NCBI GenBank assembly: GCA_003170415.1
Contig: PMZJ01000030.1
Span: forward strand, 1-55,625
DNA length: 55,625 nt
From: Phycisphaerales bacterium
Lineage (GTDB): Bacteria > Planctomycetota > Phycisphaerae > Sedimentisphaerales > Anaerobacaceae
Direction of reading: 5' to 3'
Position 1 is the stretch's first letter. Each line of letters begins with the position of its first letter. The translations under genes and the position numbers were made by a program. Below are positions 25,766 through 33,403 of the stretch, in pieces. The notes beneath the pieces were generated by a model. It saw nothing but the letters and a program-made list of their open reading frames with translations. It did no database searches and had not been told where the DNA came from.

Positions 25766-26620
25766 ATGAGACACATAGAGTGGAAAAATATTGTTGAAGT
25801 AGTTAAGGCACTTTGTATTAAGGCAGCATACGAGCTTCCACCGGATGTATTAACCGCGTTGCAAAAGGCGGCCCAAAGCGAATCGAATCCCTTAGCGGCC
25901 AAAATACTTCAGCAGCTTGTTGAAAACGCGCGTCTGGCTTCGGAGGAGCGGATACCGCTTTGCCAGGATACGGGGCTTGCGGTTGTTTTCGTCGAGCAGG
26001 GGGGTGAAGTTGTTATCGAATGTCCCGCAGGCAAAACGGCGGTCGATGCAATCAACGCGGGGGTTACGGCCGGCTACGAAAAAGGTTTCTTGCGTAAAAG
26101 CGTAGTTAGTGAGCCGATGCAGCACCGCAAAAACACAGGCAGCAATTGCCCGGCTGTCATTCACTGGTCGATTGTGCCGGGCGACAAGCTCAAGATAACC
26201 TTTATGGCCAAAGGCGGGGGCTGCGAAAACAAAAGCGCATTTCGAATGTTCAAACCCACAGCGGCAGCGGGGGAGATCGTTGACTGGGTGGTTGAGGTTG
26301 TTAAAAACGCCGGCGCGGACGCCTGCCCGCCTTTTGTCGTAGGCGTCGGCATAGGCGGCAATTTCGAGGTTAGCTGCCTGTTGAGTAAAAAGGCGCTTAT
26401 TCGCAGTATCGATAAACCAAACGCGGATACGTTTTATGCCGGGTTGGAGAAGGACTTGCTTATCAGAATCAATCGATTGAATGTCGGCCCGCAGGGTCTT
26501 GGCGGCGACACAACCGCCTTGGCTGTTTTGATTGAAACCGCTCCCTGCCATATTGCATCGCTTCCCGTGGCAGTAAACATTGAATGTCATAGCCATCGGC
26601 ACGGCGAGATAGTTATTTAG
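25766..26620 (+). CDS. class I fumarate hydratase-type alpha subunit (L(+)-tartrate dehydratase-like)
   Basis: About 284 residues, the length of the alpha subunit of two-subunit, iron-sulfur fumarases and tartrate dehydratases. Cys at PLCQDTGLAVVF, CENKSAF (in KGGGCENKSAF) and SCLL (GNFEVSC) supply the 4Fe-4S ligands; PQGLGGDTTALAV is the family C-terminal signature. Start at ATG 25766; TTG 25763 is in frame. Reaction: reversible hydration of fumarate to malate. The beta subunit, normally adjacent, is missing here: the next gene is an unrelated SUKH protein. A split operon or a separate role is likely. Confidence 0.88.
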   Translation: MRHIEWKNIVEVVKALCIKAAYELPPDVLTALQKAAQSESNPLAAKILQQLVENARLASEERIPLCQDTGLAVVFVEQGGEVVIECPAGKTAVDAINAGVTAGYEKGFLRKSVVSEPMQHRKNTGSNCPAVIHWSIVPGDKLKITFMAKGGGCENKSAFRMFKPTAAAGEIVDWVVEVVKNAGADACPPFVVGVGIGGNFEVSCLLSKKALIRSIDKPNADTFYAGLEKDLLIRINRLNVGPQGLGGDTTALAVLIETAPCHIASLPVAVNIECHSHRHGEIVI

Positions 26621-26680
26621 CCACAGAGGACACAGAGGGAAGCAAAAAGTAAGACATGGATTAACGCTGATTATTGGTTG
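26619..26680. repeat. CACAGAGGACACAGAGG dispersed repeat
   Basis: CACAGAGGACACAGAGGGA and GACATGGATTAACGCTGATT follow the fumarase stop directly. This is the reverse-oriented relative of the block at 2337-2458. Confidence 0.6.
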
Positions 26681-26739
26681 TTGCCGATGTCGTTTGGTAA
26701 TGAGTATGGTGTCAGCATAATTAGGAATCGTAATGAAAG

Positions 26740-27468
26740 ATGAAGCGGCCAATTGAAATCATTAAGGAGGCGCAAGGAACCAAGTTCGAAGACGAAGATG
26801 GGAATGTCCAAGAATTGAAATTGCTGCCGCCCTTAAACAGCGAGGAGATTAAGAAACTGCAATCGAATATCCCGTGTCCTATTCCTGATGAAGTAATGGA
26901 GCTTTTATCGTATTGCAGGGGCTTTGAAGGGGTACTAGACGAGATCGATTTCTCCGGACTTGAAGGCGGATTTGGGCTTGATGAAATATTTCCGCATGCG
27001 ATTTCTATTGCTCATGACGGATGCGGGAACTTCTGGGTTGTTGACCTGACCAAGGATTCTACTTCATGGGGCCCAATTTTATTCGCATGTCACGATGCGC
27101 CCGTCATTATTTTTCAAACATCCAGCTTATCACATTTCATCAGCGAGGCAATCTGTTTAGGCATTCCACCTTGGACGAGCGAGATTGACGATGTTCACGA
27201 AAAATATCATAAAAGAGTTTGGAGAGAAAACCCGGGAACGCTAACTTATGCGCAATGTATTGAATCCGGCGATCCGGAGTTGAATGAATTCGCCGTTTCG
27301 CTTGGAGAGTCCTTTTTATTTATTGATATGCGAAATGCGAAGGTTGGTGATGGGTTTTCTTGGGGCCGATACGGTCCTCGAACAGTCAACAAACGGTTCA
27401 AAGGTGAAAGAATATTTGCATATGAAGTCCGAAAATCGTTTTGGCAGCGGTTTTTTGGGAATAAGTGA
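26740..27468 (+). CDS. SMI1/KNR4 (SUKH) family protein
   Basis: A 242-residue cytoplasmic protein. Residues about 25-60 read LLPPLNSEEIKKLQ then IPDEVMELLSYCRGFEG, the diagnostic N-terminal helix and turn of the SUKH domain, followed by the expected beta strands (ISIAHDGCGNFWVVDL, ILFACHDAPVIIF). SUKH proteins are often immunity proteins against nuclease toxins, but many are stand-alone. No toxin gene is adjacent. The gene has a weak ribosome site and lies between repeat-rich gaps. Confidence 0.8.
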   Translation: MKRPIEIIKEAQGTKFEDEDGNVQELKLLPPLNSEEIKKLQSNIPCPIPDEVMELLSYCRGFEGVLDEIDFSGLEGGFGLDEIFPHAISIAHDGCGNFWVVDLTKDSTSWGPILFACHDAPVIIFQTSSLSHFISEAICLGIPPWTSEIDDVHEKYHKRVWRENPGTLTYAQCIESGDPELNEFAVSLGESFLFIDMRNAKVGDGFSWGRYGPRTVNKRFKGERIFAYEVRKSFWQRFFGNK

Positions 27469-27539
27469 CCATGGGCGAAATGTAAAATAGGGGGGCACCA
27501 TACCAATTTCTTAATAAAGCTCCAGTGAGAAATCAGATA

Positions 27540-27660
27540 GTTGATCAGTAGAAAAACAGTGTCAATCCTGTGTAAATCCGTGTCAAAAAAAACAGCGCAA
27601 TCAGCGGAATCTGCGTCTAAAAAAACTCCGTGGCTTAGTGTCTTAGTGGTGAAAAGAGTT
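27540..27660. repeat. composite dispersed repeats downstream of the SUKH gene
   Basis: AATCCTGTGTAAATCCGTGTC, AGCGCAATCAGCGGAATCTG and CGTGGCTTAGTGTCTTAGTGG units follow each other. Same general family as 2337-2458. The gap 27469-27757 holds no gene I can support. Confidence 0.5.
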
Positions 27661-27757
27661 AATTTGGGTAACTTGCCCTTCAACCGACACACACAAAAAC
27701 TAGGGTCAAGTAGGGGCAACTAAAAACTTCCTTATAATAGCATTAGCGGCTCTTGTA

Positions 27758-28717
27758 CTAACAGCATAGGTTGGCGATTGCGACGAATTGTTCCGGGCTA
27801 AGGTTGTCGGGGCGTATTTCCGGGTCGATGCCGAGTTGATTGAAAATCTCAGGCCAGTTGTAACGCGGCCATCCTGGCCGCGCAGGCGCGGGCTGGAAGC
27901 CCGCGTCACAAGACCTCGCGGGCAAGATGCCCGCGTCACAAGACCTCGCGGGCAAGATGCCCGCGACACTAATCAGTTTGCAGCAGCTTTTTAGCATCTT
28001 GCGACGATACCGCAAAAGTTCGCCGGTGACTCGGCTCAACATTTCGACACTTTTAATTGCTTTTATTTTTTTGGCGTCACGGACGTATTGCACAAAAGCG
28101 GAATGGACCTGCGGCTGGGGCCAGAAGACGGTTGGTTTTAATGTCCTGATGTGTCTTGCTTCACCCGTCGCAGCCATTAGTATGCTGAGGATTCCATAAT
28201 CTTTTATGCCCTGCTGGGCAATCATCCGGTCTGCCACTTCTTTCTGGATGGTAACAAACATCGCGTCCGCGATAATCGGGCCGACTATGAGGTTGATAAT
28301 CACGGGAGTCGCGGCGATATAGGGCAAATTGGCGACGAGAAGCAATCGCCCATTATGAATTGCGCGGGCACGGTTCAAGGCGTCGATTACGACGGGGTTG
28401 ATTTCAAATTTATTTTTCAGGGCGTCCGCCTCGATTATTTCGACGTTTGGTTTGTCGGCAAGCTGTCCTTTGGCGATATTAGCGAGGACGGGGTCGATTT
28501 CAACTGAGACGCAATAGCCCGCCTTTTCGGCGATACCTAAAGTGAGTGAGCCGGTGCCGGTGCCTACTTCGAGGACAACGTCGTTATTCTGAATGTTTGC
28601 TGTGTCGATGAGCAGGCGCATCAGGTTGAGGTCGAAGAGGAAGTTCTGGCCGAATCGCTTGTTGGGTCTTATTCCAGCCGCATCGAGCAACTCACGGATT
28701 TGCTGTTTTGTTTGCAT
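27758..28717 (-). CDS. ksgA: 16S rRNA dimethyladenosine transferase with repeat-derived insertion
   Basis: Dimethylates two adjacent adenines in helix 45 of 16S rRNA during late small-subunit assembly. 319 residues, 30-50 longer than usual. Motifs: FGQNFLFDLNLMRLL, SAM site VLEVGTGTGSLTLGIAE, catalytic NLPYIAATP, and the C-terminal RPDNLSPEQFVAIANL. Between RRKMLKSCCKLI and NWPEIFNQLGID, residues about 250-285 are AGILPAR-type repeats encoded by two 30-bp units plus a related palindrome. The insertion keeps frame and falls at a surface-exposed helix junction near the C-terminus. The order ribE-pdxA-ksgA (28-base gap) is an operon; pdxA-ksgA pairing is classical. Confidence 0.95.
   Translation of the reverse strand: MQTKQQIRELLDAAGIRPNKRFGQNFLFDLNLMRLLIDTANIQNNDVVLEVGTGTGSLTLGIAEKAGYCVSVEIDPVLANIAKGQLADKPNVEIIEADALKNKFEINPVVIDALNRARAIHNGRLLLVANLPYIAATPVIINLIVGPIIADAMFVTIQKEVADRMIAQQGIKDYGILSILMAATGEARHIRTLKPTVFWPQPQVHSAFVQYVRDAKKIKAIKSVEMLSRVTGELLRYRRKMLKSCCKLISVAGILPARSCDAGILPARSCDAGFQPAPARPGWPRYNWPEIFNQLGIDPEIRPDNLSPEQFVAIANLCC
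27862..27970. repeat. in-frame palindromic repeat cluster inside ksgA
   Basis: Two near-identical 30-bp units (27911-27940, 27941-27970) each contain the palindrome CGCGGGCAAGATGCCCGCG; a related unit with GCGGGCTGGAAGCCCGC precedes them (27885-27910), next to CATCCTGGCCGCG. The units differ only in their last few bases. 30 bp equals 10 codons, so duplication leaves the reading frame intact. Confidence 0.88.
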
Positions 28718-28724
28718 AACGAAT

Positions 28725-28830
28725 TTAGAAATTAGAATTTAGAAGTTACCTTGCTCTTCCATTTCTTTGCTCATTTTGGCCTCCCTTGCCTAATTCTGAA
28801 TTCTGGATTCTCAATTCTAAATTCTTTTTT
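28725..28830. repeat. AATTTAGAA/AATTCTGAATT repeats at the pdxA 3' end and pdxA-ksgA gap
   Basis: GAATTTAGAAATTAGAATTTAG (28728-28743 region) lies in the gap, and AATTCTGAATTCTGG with AATTCTAAATTC (28791-28824) lies inside pdxA, encoding its last residues NLELRIQNSELG. Confidence 0.6.
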
Positions 28831-29852
28831 GTTTTTGTTTGTACCATCTGGATGGCGACCTTTATGGCTTCCATCATACTGGATGGGTCGGCGATGTTTT
28901 TGCCCGCGATGTCGAATGCGGTGCCGTGAGCGGGGGAGGTGCGGATGATTGGAAGACCTATAGTGACATTGACCGCCTTGTTGAAGGCGAGTAATTTGAC
29001 GGGTATCATTCCCTGGTCGTGATACATCGCGACGACGCCGTCGAATTCGCCCTGGACTGCCCGCAGGAAAAGCGTGTCTGCGGAAATAGGCCCGAAGCAA
29101 TCGATGCCTTGTCCCTGTGCCATAAGTATTGCGGGGGCGATGATGCGTTGTTCTTCGTCGCCGAACTGGCCGTTTTCGCCGGCGTGAGGATTGAGAGCCG
29201 CGACGCCGATTTTGGGGTTTTCGATGTCGAAGTATTCCTTGAGGGCGATATTGAGCAGGTCAATCGGGTCAAATACCCGGCCGATTGTGAACTTGTGGCG
29301 CACATCGAATAACGCCTCATGAATCGTCGCCAGCGCCAGCTTCAACGGGCCAGCGACGAACATCATCGCCTTTCGGGGCGACTTACAAAGTTTGGCGAGC
29401 ATCTCGGTATGGCCGGGCCAGTGCGAACCGGCTAATTTCCAGCTTGTCTTGTTTATCGGGGCGGTTACCACCGCGTCGATAATGCCTCTTTGGGCGGCGT
29501 CAATCGCGTCGGTGCAGAATCTCAATGACGCAACACCCGCCGCTTCGGTTGGTTCTCTTACCCAGGGCGGCACCGAAAACTCGTCATAGTCGGCAACCAC
29601 AACCTTATGCGGGTAGTCCCTGCTGATTTTCTCGTGCTGATGTCTGCCCCAGAACGGCTCAATCTCCGCCTTGTCCGCGGCGTATCGCAATTGCTCATCC
29701 ATCCCGAAGATGATGAACTTGGCCGCTCGGCGCAGAACCGGGTCCGCCAGCGCCTTGACGACGACCTCCGGCCCAATACCTGCCGGGTCGCCCATCGTCA
29801 CGCCTATGACCGGCTCATCACTTATCGAATTGTGGTTTGTAAGCTGACTCAT
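28746..29852 (-). CDS. pdxA: 4-hydroxythreonine-4-phosphate dehydrogenase
   Basis: NAD-dependent step in the DXP-dependent pathway to pyridoxal phosphate. 368 residues. Motifs: PVIGVTMGDPAGIGPEV at the start, HWPGHTEMLAKL (metal-binding His), NPHAGENGQFG, GVVAMYHDQGMIPVK and IRTSPAHGTAFDIAG at the C-terminal active site. The family ends around 330-340 residues; the extra C-terminal tail (about 345-368) is encoded by AATTCTGAATT repeat DNA. Part of the ribE-pdxA-ksgA operon (19-base gap after ribE). Confidence 0.95.
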   Translation of the reverse strand: MSQLTNHNSISDEPVIGVTMGDPAGIGPEVVVKALADPVLRRAAKFIIFGMDEQLRYAADKAEIEPFWGRHQHEKISRDYPHKVVVADYDEFSVPPWVREPTEAAGVASLRFCTDAIDAAQRGIIDAVVTAPINKTSWKLAGSHWPGHTEMLAKLCKSPRKAMMFVAGPLKLALATIHEALFDVRHKFTIGRVFDPIDLLNIALKEYFDIENPKIGVAALNPHAGENGQFGDEEQRIIAPAILMAQGQGIDCFGPISADTLFLRAVQGEFDGVVAMYHDQGMIPVKLLAFNKAVNVTIGLPIIRTSPAHGTAFDIAGKNIADPSSMMEAIKVAIQMVQTKTKKNLELRIQNSELGKGGQNEQRNGRAR

Positions 29853-29871
29853 CTATTTATTATACGGATTA

Positions 29872-30513
29872 CTAAAAGCCCTGTTGCTGAAGGTCTTTGA
29901 TAGTCAAGTTACCTTTGGGCGGGATGTGCTTTTCGAGGTATCTTCTGACCGTCTTGGTTATTATATCAATTTCGATGTTGGTTTTCTGATTTATTTTGGC
30001 TTGTCCGAGAATAGTTTCTTTAAGCGTCTGCGGGATTATGGCTACTGTGAAACCATCGGGATTCAAGTCGGCTATGGTAAGCGAGATGCCATCGACTGCG
30101 ACAGAACCCTTGGGAACCATCTGGTCGAGCAGGTCTTTGGGGGCTGCGAAGGTGAAGGTTGCGAAATTTGTGTTTTTATCGATTTTTTTTATTGTTGCGG
30201 AGCCGTCAACATGTCCCAATACGAAGTGTCCGCCGAATCGGTCGTCGGCACGCAGGGCAAGCTCGATGTTGACCTTTGTGCCTGGGGCGAGCTTGCCGAG
30301 GGTGGTTTTGGCAAGCGTTTCGCCGCTGACGTCAAAGGTTGCTGATGCCCCGGCCAGTTTCGAGACGGTCAGGCAGGAGCCGTTTATAGCGATGCTGTCG
30401 CCGGTTTTGGCCTGATTAGCCAATTGGCCGAGGTCAATTGTCAGCGCAGCGGAACTGCCGCTTTTGGAAAGCGCCTTTACCGTGCAGACCTGCTGTATTA
30501 ATCCTGTGAACAT
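29872..30513 (-). CDS. ribE: riboflavin synthase alpha chain
   Basis: Dismutes two molecules of dimethyl-ribityllumazine into riboflavin. 213 residues in two similar lumazine-binding halves: MFTGLIQQ start, NGSCLTV and HFVLGHVDG, then SVAVDGISLTI and IPQTLKETILG in the second half. Together with ribH (37703-38164) it gives the last two steps. No FMN riboswitch is visible upstream. First gene of the ribE-pdxA-ksgA operon. Confidence 0.95.
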   Translation of the reverse strand: MFTGLIQQVCTVKALSKSGSSAALTIDLGQLANQAKTGDSIAINGSCLTVSKLAGASATFDVSGETLAKTTLGKLAPGTKVNIELALRADDRFGGHFVLGHVDGSATIKKIDKNTNFATFTFAAPKDLLDQMVPKGSVAVDGISLTIADLNPDGFTVAIIPQTLKETILGQAKINQKTNIEIDIITKTVRRYLEKHIPPKGNLTIKDLQQQGF

Positions 30514-30636
30514 AGCAATTGACTATTCCGTATTTTCAATTTACGATTCAAGGTGGAATACATAGTATAGTAAGTTAATTGTAGGCAATCCGGCGCGAAT
30601 AATCAATCGCCGGGAAGATTTGGAGGTATGTTTGTT

Positions 30637-31104
30637 ATGAGTACTGTTTGGCTGAAAATAGTGGCGGCGGTAGTGGTTGTTGTGGTCGCAATCGTGCTGT
30701 TCAGCAAGATTGCCAATCACAAACCAGAGCCGGTGGTGCCGGAGAAGACGCTTAGGGATACCTACAGTGAGGATGAGAAGCGTTTGCGTGCCGAGCCGAA
30801 CGTGGTAGAGTCGAACGTGCCTGCTCAGCAGGCAGCAAACGCTGAGCAGCCGAGGTTCAGGAAACTGACCGAGGACGAAGAAGCCGGGGCCAGCCAATTA
30901 TTTGAACTGGCTATCACCCAGCGGAAGATGGGTCGGCTGCCGGGGGTAAGCTACGGGGCGATGGTGCAATACTGTCGGGAGATAATTGAGAGGTATCCCG
31001 GCAGCGAATACGCATACAAGGCCAAACGCATGCTGGCGGATATCCCCGCGAATTACCGCGAACGATACCACATTACCGATGATGAGATAAATCTCAATAA
31101 ATAG
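30637..31104 (+). CDS. membrane-anchored tetratricopeptide-like protein of unknown function
   Basis: About 155 residues from ATG 30637, chosen since GGAGG (30622-30626) is 10 bases away; ATG 30628 would be too close. One N-terminal helix (VAAVVVVVVAIVLF) is followed by an acidic disordered stretch and a C-terminal helical pair ending ERYPGSEYAYKAKRMLADIP, a typical TPR-like motif of YbgF or BamD type. Probably a periplasmic protein held by its helix. It is followed 33 bases later by the thymidylate-synthase-like gene. Confidence 0.65.
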   Translation: MSTVWLKIVAAVVVVVVAIVLFSKIANHKPEPVVPEKTLRDTYSEDEKRLRAEPNVVESNVPAQQAANAEQPRFRKLTEDEEAGASQLFELAITQRKMGRLPGVSYGAMVQYCREIIERYPGSEYAYKAKRMLADIPANYRERYHITDDEINLNK

Positions 31105-31137
31105 CTTTCATTTTTTGCGCTTATGGAGGAGCCATAG

Positions 31138-32076
31138 ATGGGTTCGACACTTCGACAAAGCTCAGTGCAGGCAAGTTCGCCACACGTGTTCAATGCGAAT
31201 CTTCCGGTGATTTCAGTTACGGCCAGGTGTTTGCCAGAGGCGTGGGAGAAGGCGGTGCTGGCGGTATGGGACCAGGGGCTTGATATGAAGACGCAATATG
31301 ACAAGCCCGACGACCCGCCGAGCAAGGACGCGACAGTGATGATAACGGTCGCTGAGCCGTTCAGCGAGCCGAGGATACACAAGAATTTTCCCGGCGGCCC
31401 TGAAGAACTTGAGGCATATCGGCAGGAAGTGGTTGACGGTATTCACGACCATTGGATAGACCCGGCGGCGGGCAAGTGGACATATACCTATCACGAGCGA
31501 GTGTTCGCGTATTCGCCGGTTGAAGACATAAGAAACCCCAGGGCCAAAAAGCCATTCAAAAAAGTAAACCAGATTCAGTATATTATTGATGCCTTGTCGA
31601 AGGTCGCGCACACGCGAAGGGCACAGGCAATAACCTGGATGCCGACAGCGGACCCGGCGACCGATGACCCGCCTTGTTTGCAGCGGATATGGTGTCGGCT
31701 GGTAGCGGATAACGCGGGCGGCTATGTGCTGAACATGAACACGCACTGGCGAAGCAGGGACCTGTATAAGGCGTGGTTTATGAACGTTTACGCGCTGACG
31801 GACCTGCAGCGGACAATCGCCGGTAAGATTTCAGAGAAGATAAACAAGCCCGTCGCGGTCGGCAGATACGTCGATATAAGCGACTCACTGCACATTTATG
31901 GCAGCTATTTTAAGGACGTTGTTCGGGAAATAGAAAAGATGCGGCAAAGCCCGTTTACCGGACGTGCCTGGGAGAGCACACATCCGGCATTTATGATGAT
32001 GACGGATGATGCCCGCGAGAAGCTCGCAAAAGACCCGGACTGGTTCGCAAAGGCGAAAGATTCGGAGGGCGGATGA
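31138..32076 (+). CDS. divergent thymidylate synthase family protein
   Basis: A 312-residue protein. The C-terminal half aligns by eye with ThyA: PPCLQRIW (catalytic Cys as in PCHxxxQF), THWRSRDLYKAWFMNVYAL (Arg and Asp of QRSxD, Asn as in PFNI), and DSLHIYGSY (the DxHLY uridine-binding motif). The Asn, not Asp, favours dUMP over dCMP. The N-terminal DRTGTG motif of canonical ThyA is absent. Start ATG 31138 has GGAGGA at 31125-31130, so the odd N-terminus (GSTLRQSSVQASS) is real and is encoded by a dispersed repeat. Possible roles: alternative thymidylate synthase or nucleotide-modifying relative. Confidence 0.6.
   Translation: MGSTLRQSSVQASSPHVFNANLPVISVTARCLPEAWEKAVLAVWDQGLDMKTQYDKPDDPPSKDATVMITVAEPFSEPRIHKNFPGGPEELEAYRQEVVDGIHDHWIDPAAGKWTYTYHERVFAYSPVEDIRNPRAKKPFKKVNQIQYIIDALSKVAHTRRAQAITWMPTADPATDDPPCLQRIWCRLVADNAGGYVLNMNTHWRSRDLYKAWFMNVYALTDLQRTIAGKISEKINKPVAVGRYVDISDSLHIYGSYFKDVVREIEKMRQSPFTGRAWESTHPAFMMMTDDAREKLAKDPDWFAKAKDSEGG
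31144..31172. repeat. CTTCGACAAAGCTCAG-type repeat at the 5' end of the thymidylate-synthase-like gene
   Basis: ACACTTCGACAAAGCTCAGT, then GCAGGC. This is the classic CTTCGACAAGCTCAGxGCAGGC unit with one extra A, read in frame as STLRQSSVQ. Confidence 0.6.
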
Positions 32077-32145
32077 CGGAAGACAGATGACGGAACGCTG
32101 TCTGCGGCTCTCTGTTCTCCGTCTTCTGTCCTCAGTCCTCTGTTT
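32070..32145. repeat. GACGGAAGACAG-type palindromic repeat
   Basis: GACGGAAGACAGATGACGG followed at the other side by CCGTCTTCTGTCCTCAGTCC, giving an imperfect hairpin. The same units occur inside ahbAB at 7283-7372. Confidence 0.6.
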
Positions 32146-32160
32146 TCTTTATCCGGCGGT

Positions 32161-32189
32161 TTGGCATTGGCGGCTTTTCTTCCTATTGT
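32161..32189 (+). promoter_or_regulatory. promoter of the predicted structured RNA
   Basis: TTGGCA (32161-32166), 17 bases, TATTGT (32184-32189). Transcription would start near 32196, just before the first hairpin. Confidence 0.5.
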
Positions 32190-32195
32190 TTAATA

Positions 32196-32439
32196 GGGAG
32201 AGCGAATAAAGCGGACAGAGCCACCACTTAAATGTGGCACAATGGCCGTCCAGATAAAAAAAGATAAATCGCTCATCCAAAATCGTCCTGCCGGCGTCAT
32301 CTTGATGCGTCAGGACCGCAAATACGACAACCTTTGTCCCACGGGGGGAGCCCGCGGGCCAAAGGTTGTGGGGGAGCCATATAAGTTTCTTTCCGAGTTG
32401 GGGGCCTCTGTGTGCCATGCATAGAGGCCTTCTTTATTT
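32196..32439 (+). ncRNA. predicted structured small RNA of unknown class
   Basis: About 245 bases with a promoter and a terminator of its own and no ORF. Hairpin 1 (32213-32251): GGAC, GCCA and CCAC pair with GTGG, TGGC and GTCC. An A-rich linker follows. Hairpin 2 (32284-32316): GTCCTG/CAGGAC with an inner GCGTCA/TGATGC stem and UCU loop. Hairpin 3 (32327-32369): a perfect 10-bp stem ACAACCTTTG/CAAAGGTTGT capped by a G/C-rich loop. Hairpin 4 is the terminator. I could not match it to 6S, SRP, tmRNA or a riboswitch I know. It is upstream of, but 300 bases from, the Cys-rich gene at 32735. Confidence 0.55.
32403..32439 (+). terminator. Rho-independent terminator of the predicted RNA
   Basis: GGCCTCT (32403-32409) pairs with AGAGGCC (32423-32429) with a second inner TGC/GCA stem, followed by TTCTTTATTT. 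The DNA from 32440 to 32645 after it holds further small hairpins (CGGCGGACCTCCGCCG, CCCCGGCCAACGAATTGCCGGGG-like) and no gene I can support. Confidence 0.75.
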
Positions 32440-32649
32440 GCAGGCAGAGGCAATTATATTGTCGAAATACTAACGACGAGCCGCGCCTCGCCACAGGCGA
32501 GCAAGCTTCGGCGGACCTCCGCCGTTTTGCTTCTCACGCCCCCGGCCAACGAATTGCCGGGGCAACGGGTGCAAGCAGCAGCGGACGGTTCAAAGTAACC
32601 AAAAGATTGTGGAGGAATTTTGGGGACAGTTATATAAAGCTGGAAAATA

Positions 32650-32678
32650 TTGATTTTCAAGTGCGGATTTGATATACT
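32650..32678 (+). promoter_or_regulatory. promoter of the Cys-rich gene at 32735
   Basis: TTGATT (32650-32655), 17 bases, TATACT (32673-32678), about 57 bases before the start codon. Confidence 0.6.
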
Positions 32679-32734
32679 ATTGGCAATCAGACACAGCAGC
32701 GTAGCTGAGCAGAAATTTACAAGGTAAAAATAAA

Positions 32735-33310
32735 ATGGAAGTAAAATTCGACGGCTCAAAAGAAGATTTGATTTGCCGCCCCGAGAGATGCGATTATTGT
32801 ATTTTCGAGGAGATACTCACTGAAGAGCAGAGAAAGATAAAGGTTCTTGACCGGCCCATCCCGCAGAGCCATGCTCACAGGACAAGCATCGAATATGCCT
32901 GCGGTAAAAATTATGCCGGCGTTTGCCCCATTAAATATGCCGCAATGAGGGCTTTTCCTGATGATTGTACAGCATGCCAGTATGGAGCTATCAAGGACTT
33001 TATCTGGGATTTGAGCAAGCGGAGTAATAAAAAAACAGGTTATCATGAAGCAATTCAGGAATGGACTAAAAGCCAGGCTTTGGGCAGAGGAATAAAAGAA
33101 AGCTATGCGCAAAGATTCAGGGAAATATGGAATCTTGGGCTTAGAAAAATAAGCGAAGACAAACAGTCAGGAATGAGGCAGAATTTAACTGCTCCTCTGA
33201 TTTACGAGATAGTGGTCGCAAGCCCGGCGGTTTATGAGTCGGCCTTAACTCTTTTGAAAAAATTAACAGAAGAATCCTGGCAAAGAGATTCTGTCGGAAA
33301 AAATAGATAA
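32735..33310 (+). CDS. Cys-rich protein of unknown function
   Basis: A 191-residue cytoplasmic protein starting at ATG 32735 (AAGGTAAAAATAAA upstream) with its own promoter. The first half has seven Cys arranged as CRPERCDYC, CGKN, GVCPIK and DDCTACQYG, a layout suited to zinc or an Fe-S cluster. The second half (about 110-190) is all-helical and charged. I know no family for it. The stop is followed by short non-coding DNA and a convergent gene. The separation into a metal-binding head and helical tail suggests a nucleic-acid or protein-binding adaptor. Confidence 0.6.
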   Translation: MEVKFDGSKEDLICRPERCDYCIFEEILTEEQRKIKVLDRPIPQSHAHRTSIEYACGKNYAGVCPIKYAAMRAFPDDCTACQYGAIKDFIWDLSKRSNKKTGYHEAIQEWTKSQALGRGIKESYAQRFREIWNLGLRKISEDKQSGMRQNLTAPLIYEIVVASPAVYESALTLLKKLTEESWQRDSVGKNR

Positions 33311-33403
33311 CTGTTCGCTCTTGGCGGACTCGCTTTGCGAAGAAAACGTTAAATCATCAATCCCCGTTCAGCGTTCAGATAATACGTACGACGAAGGGTA
33401 ACA

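Noticed and set aside
27541..27723. 60-codon open frame
   Set aside because: Made of dispersed-repeat units only.
27862..27970. CRISPR-like array
   Set aside because: The 30-bp units are tandem without spacers, lie inside ksgA and have no cas genes near.
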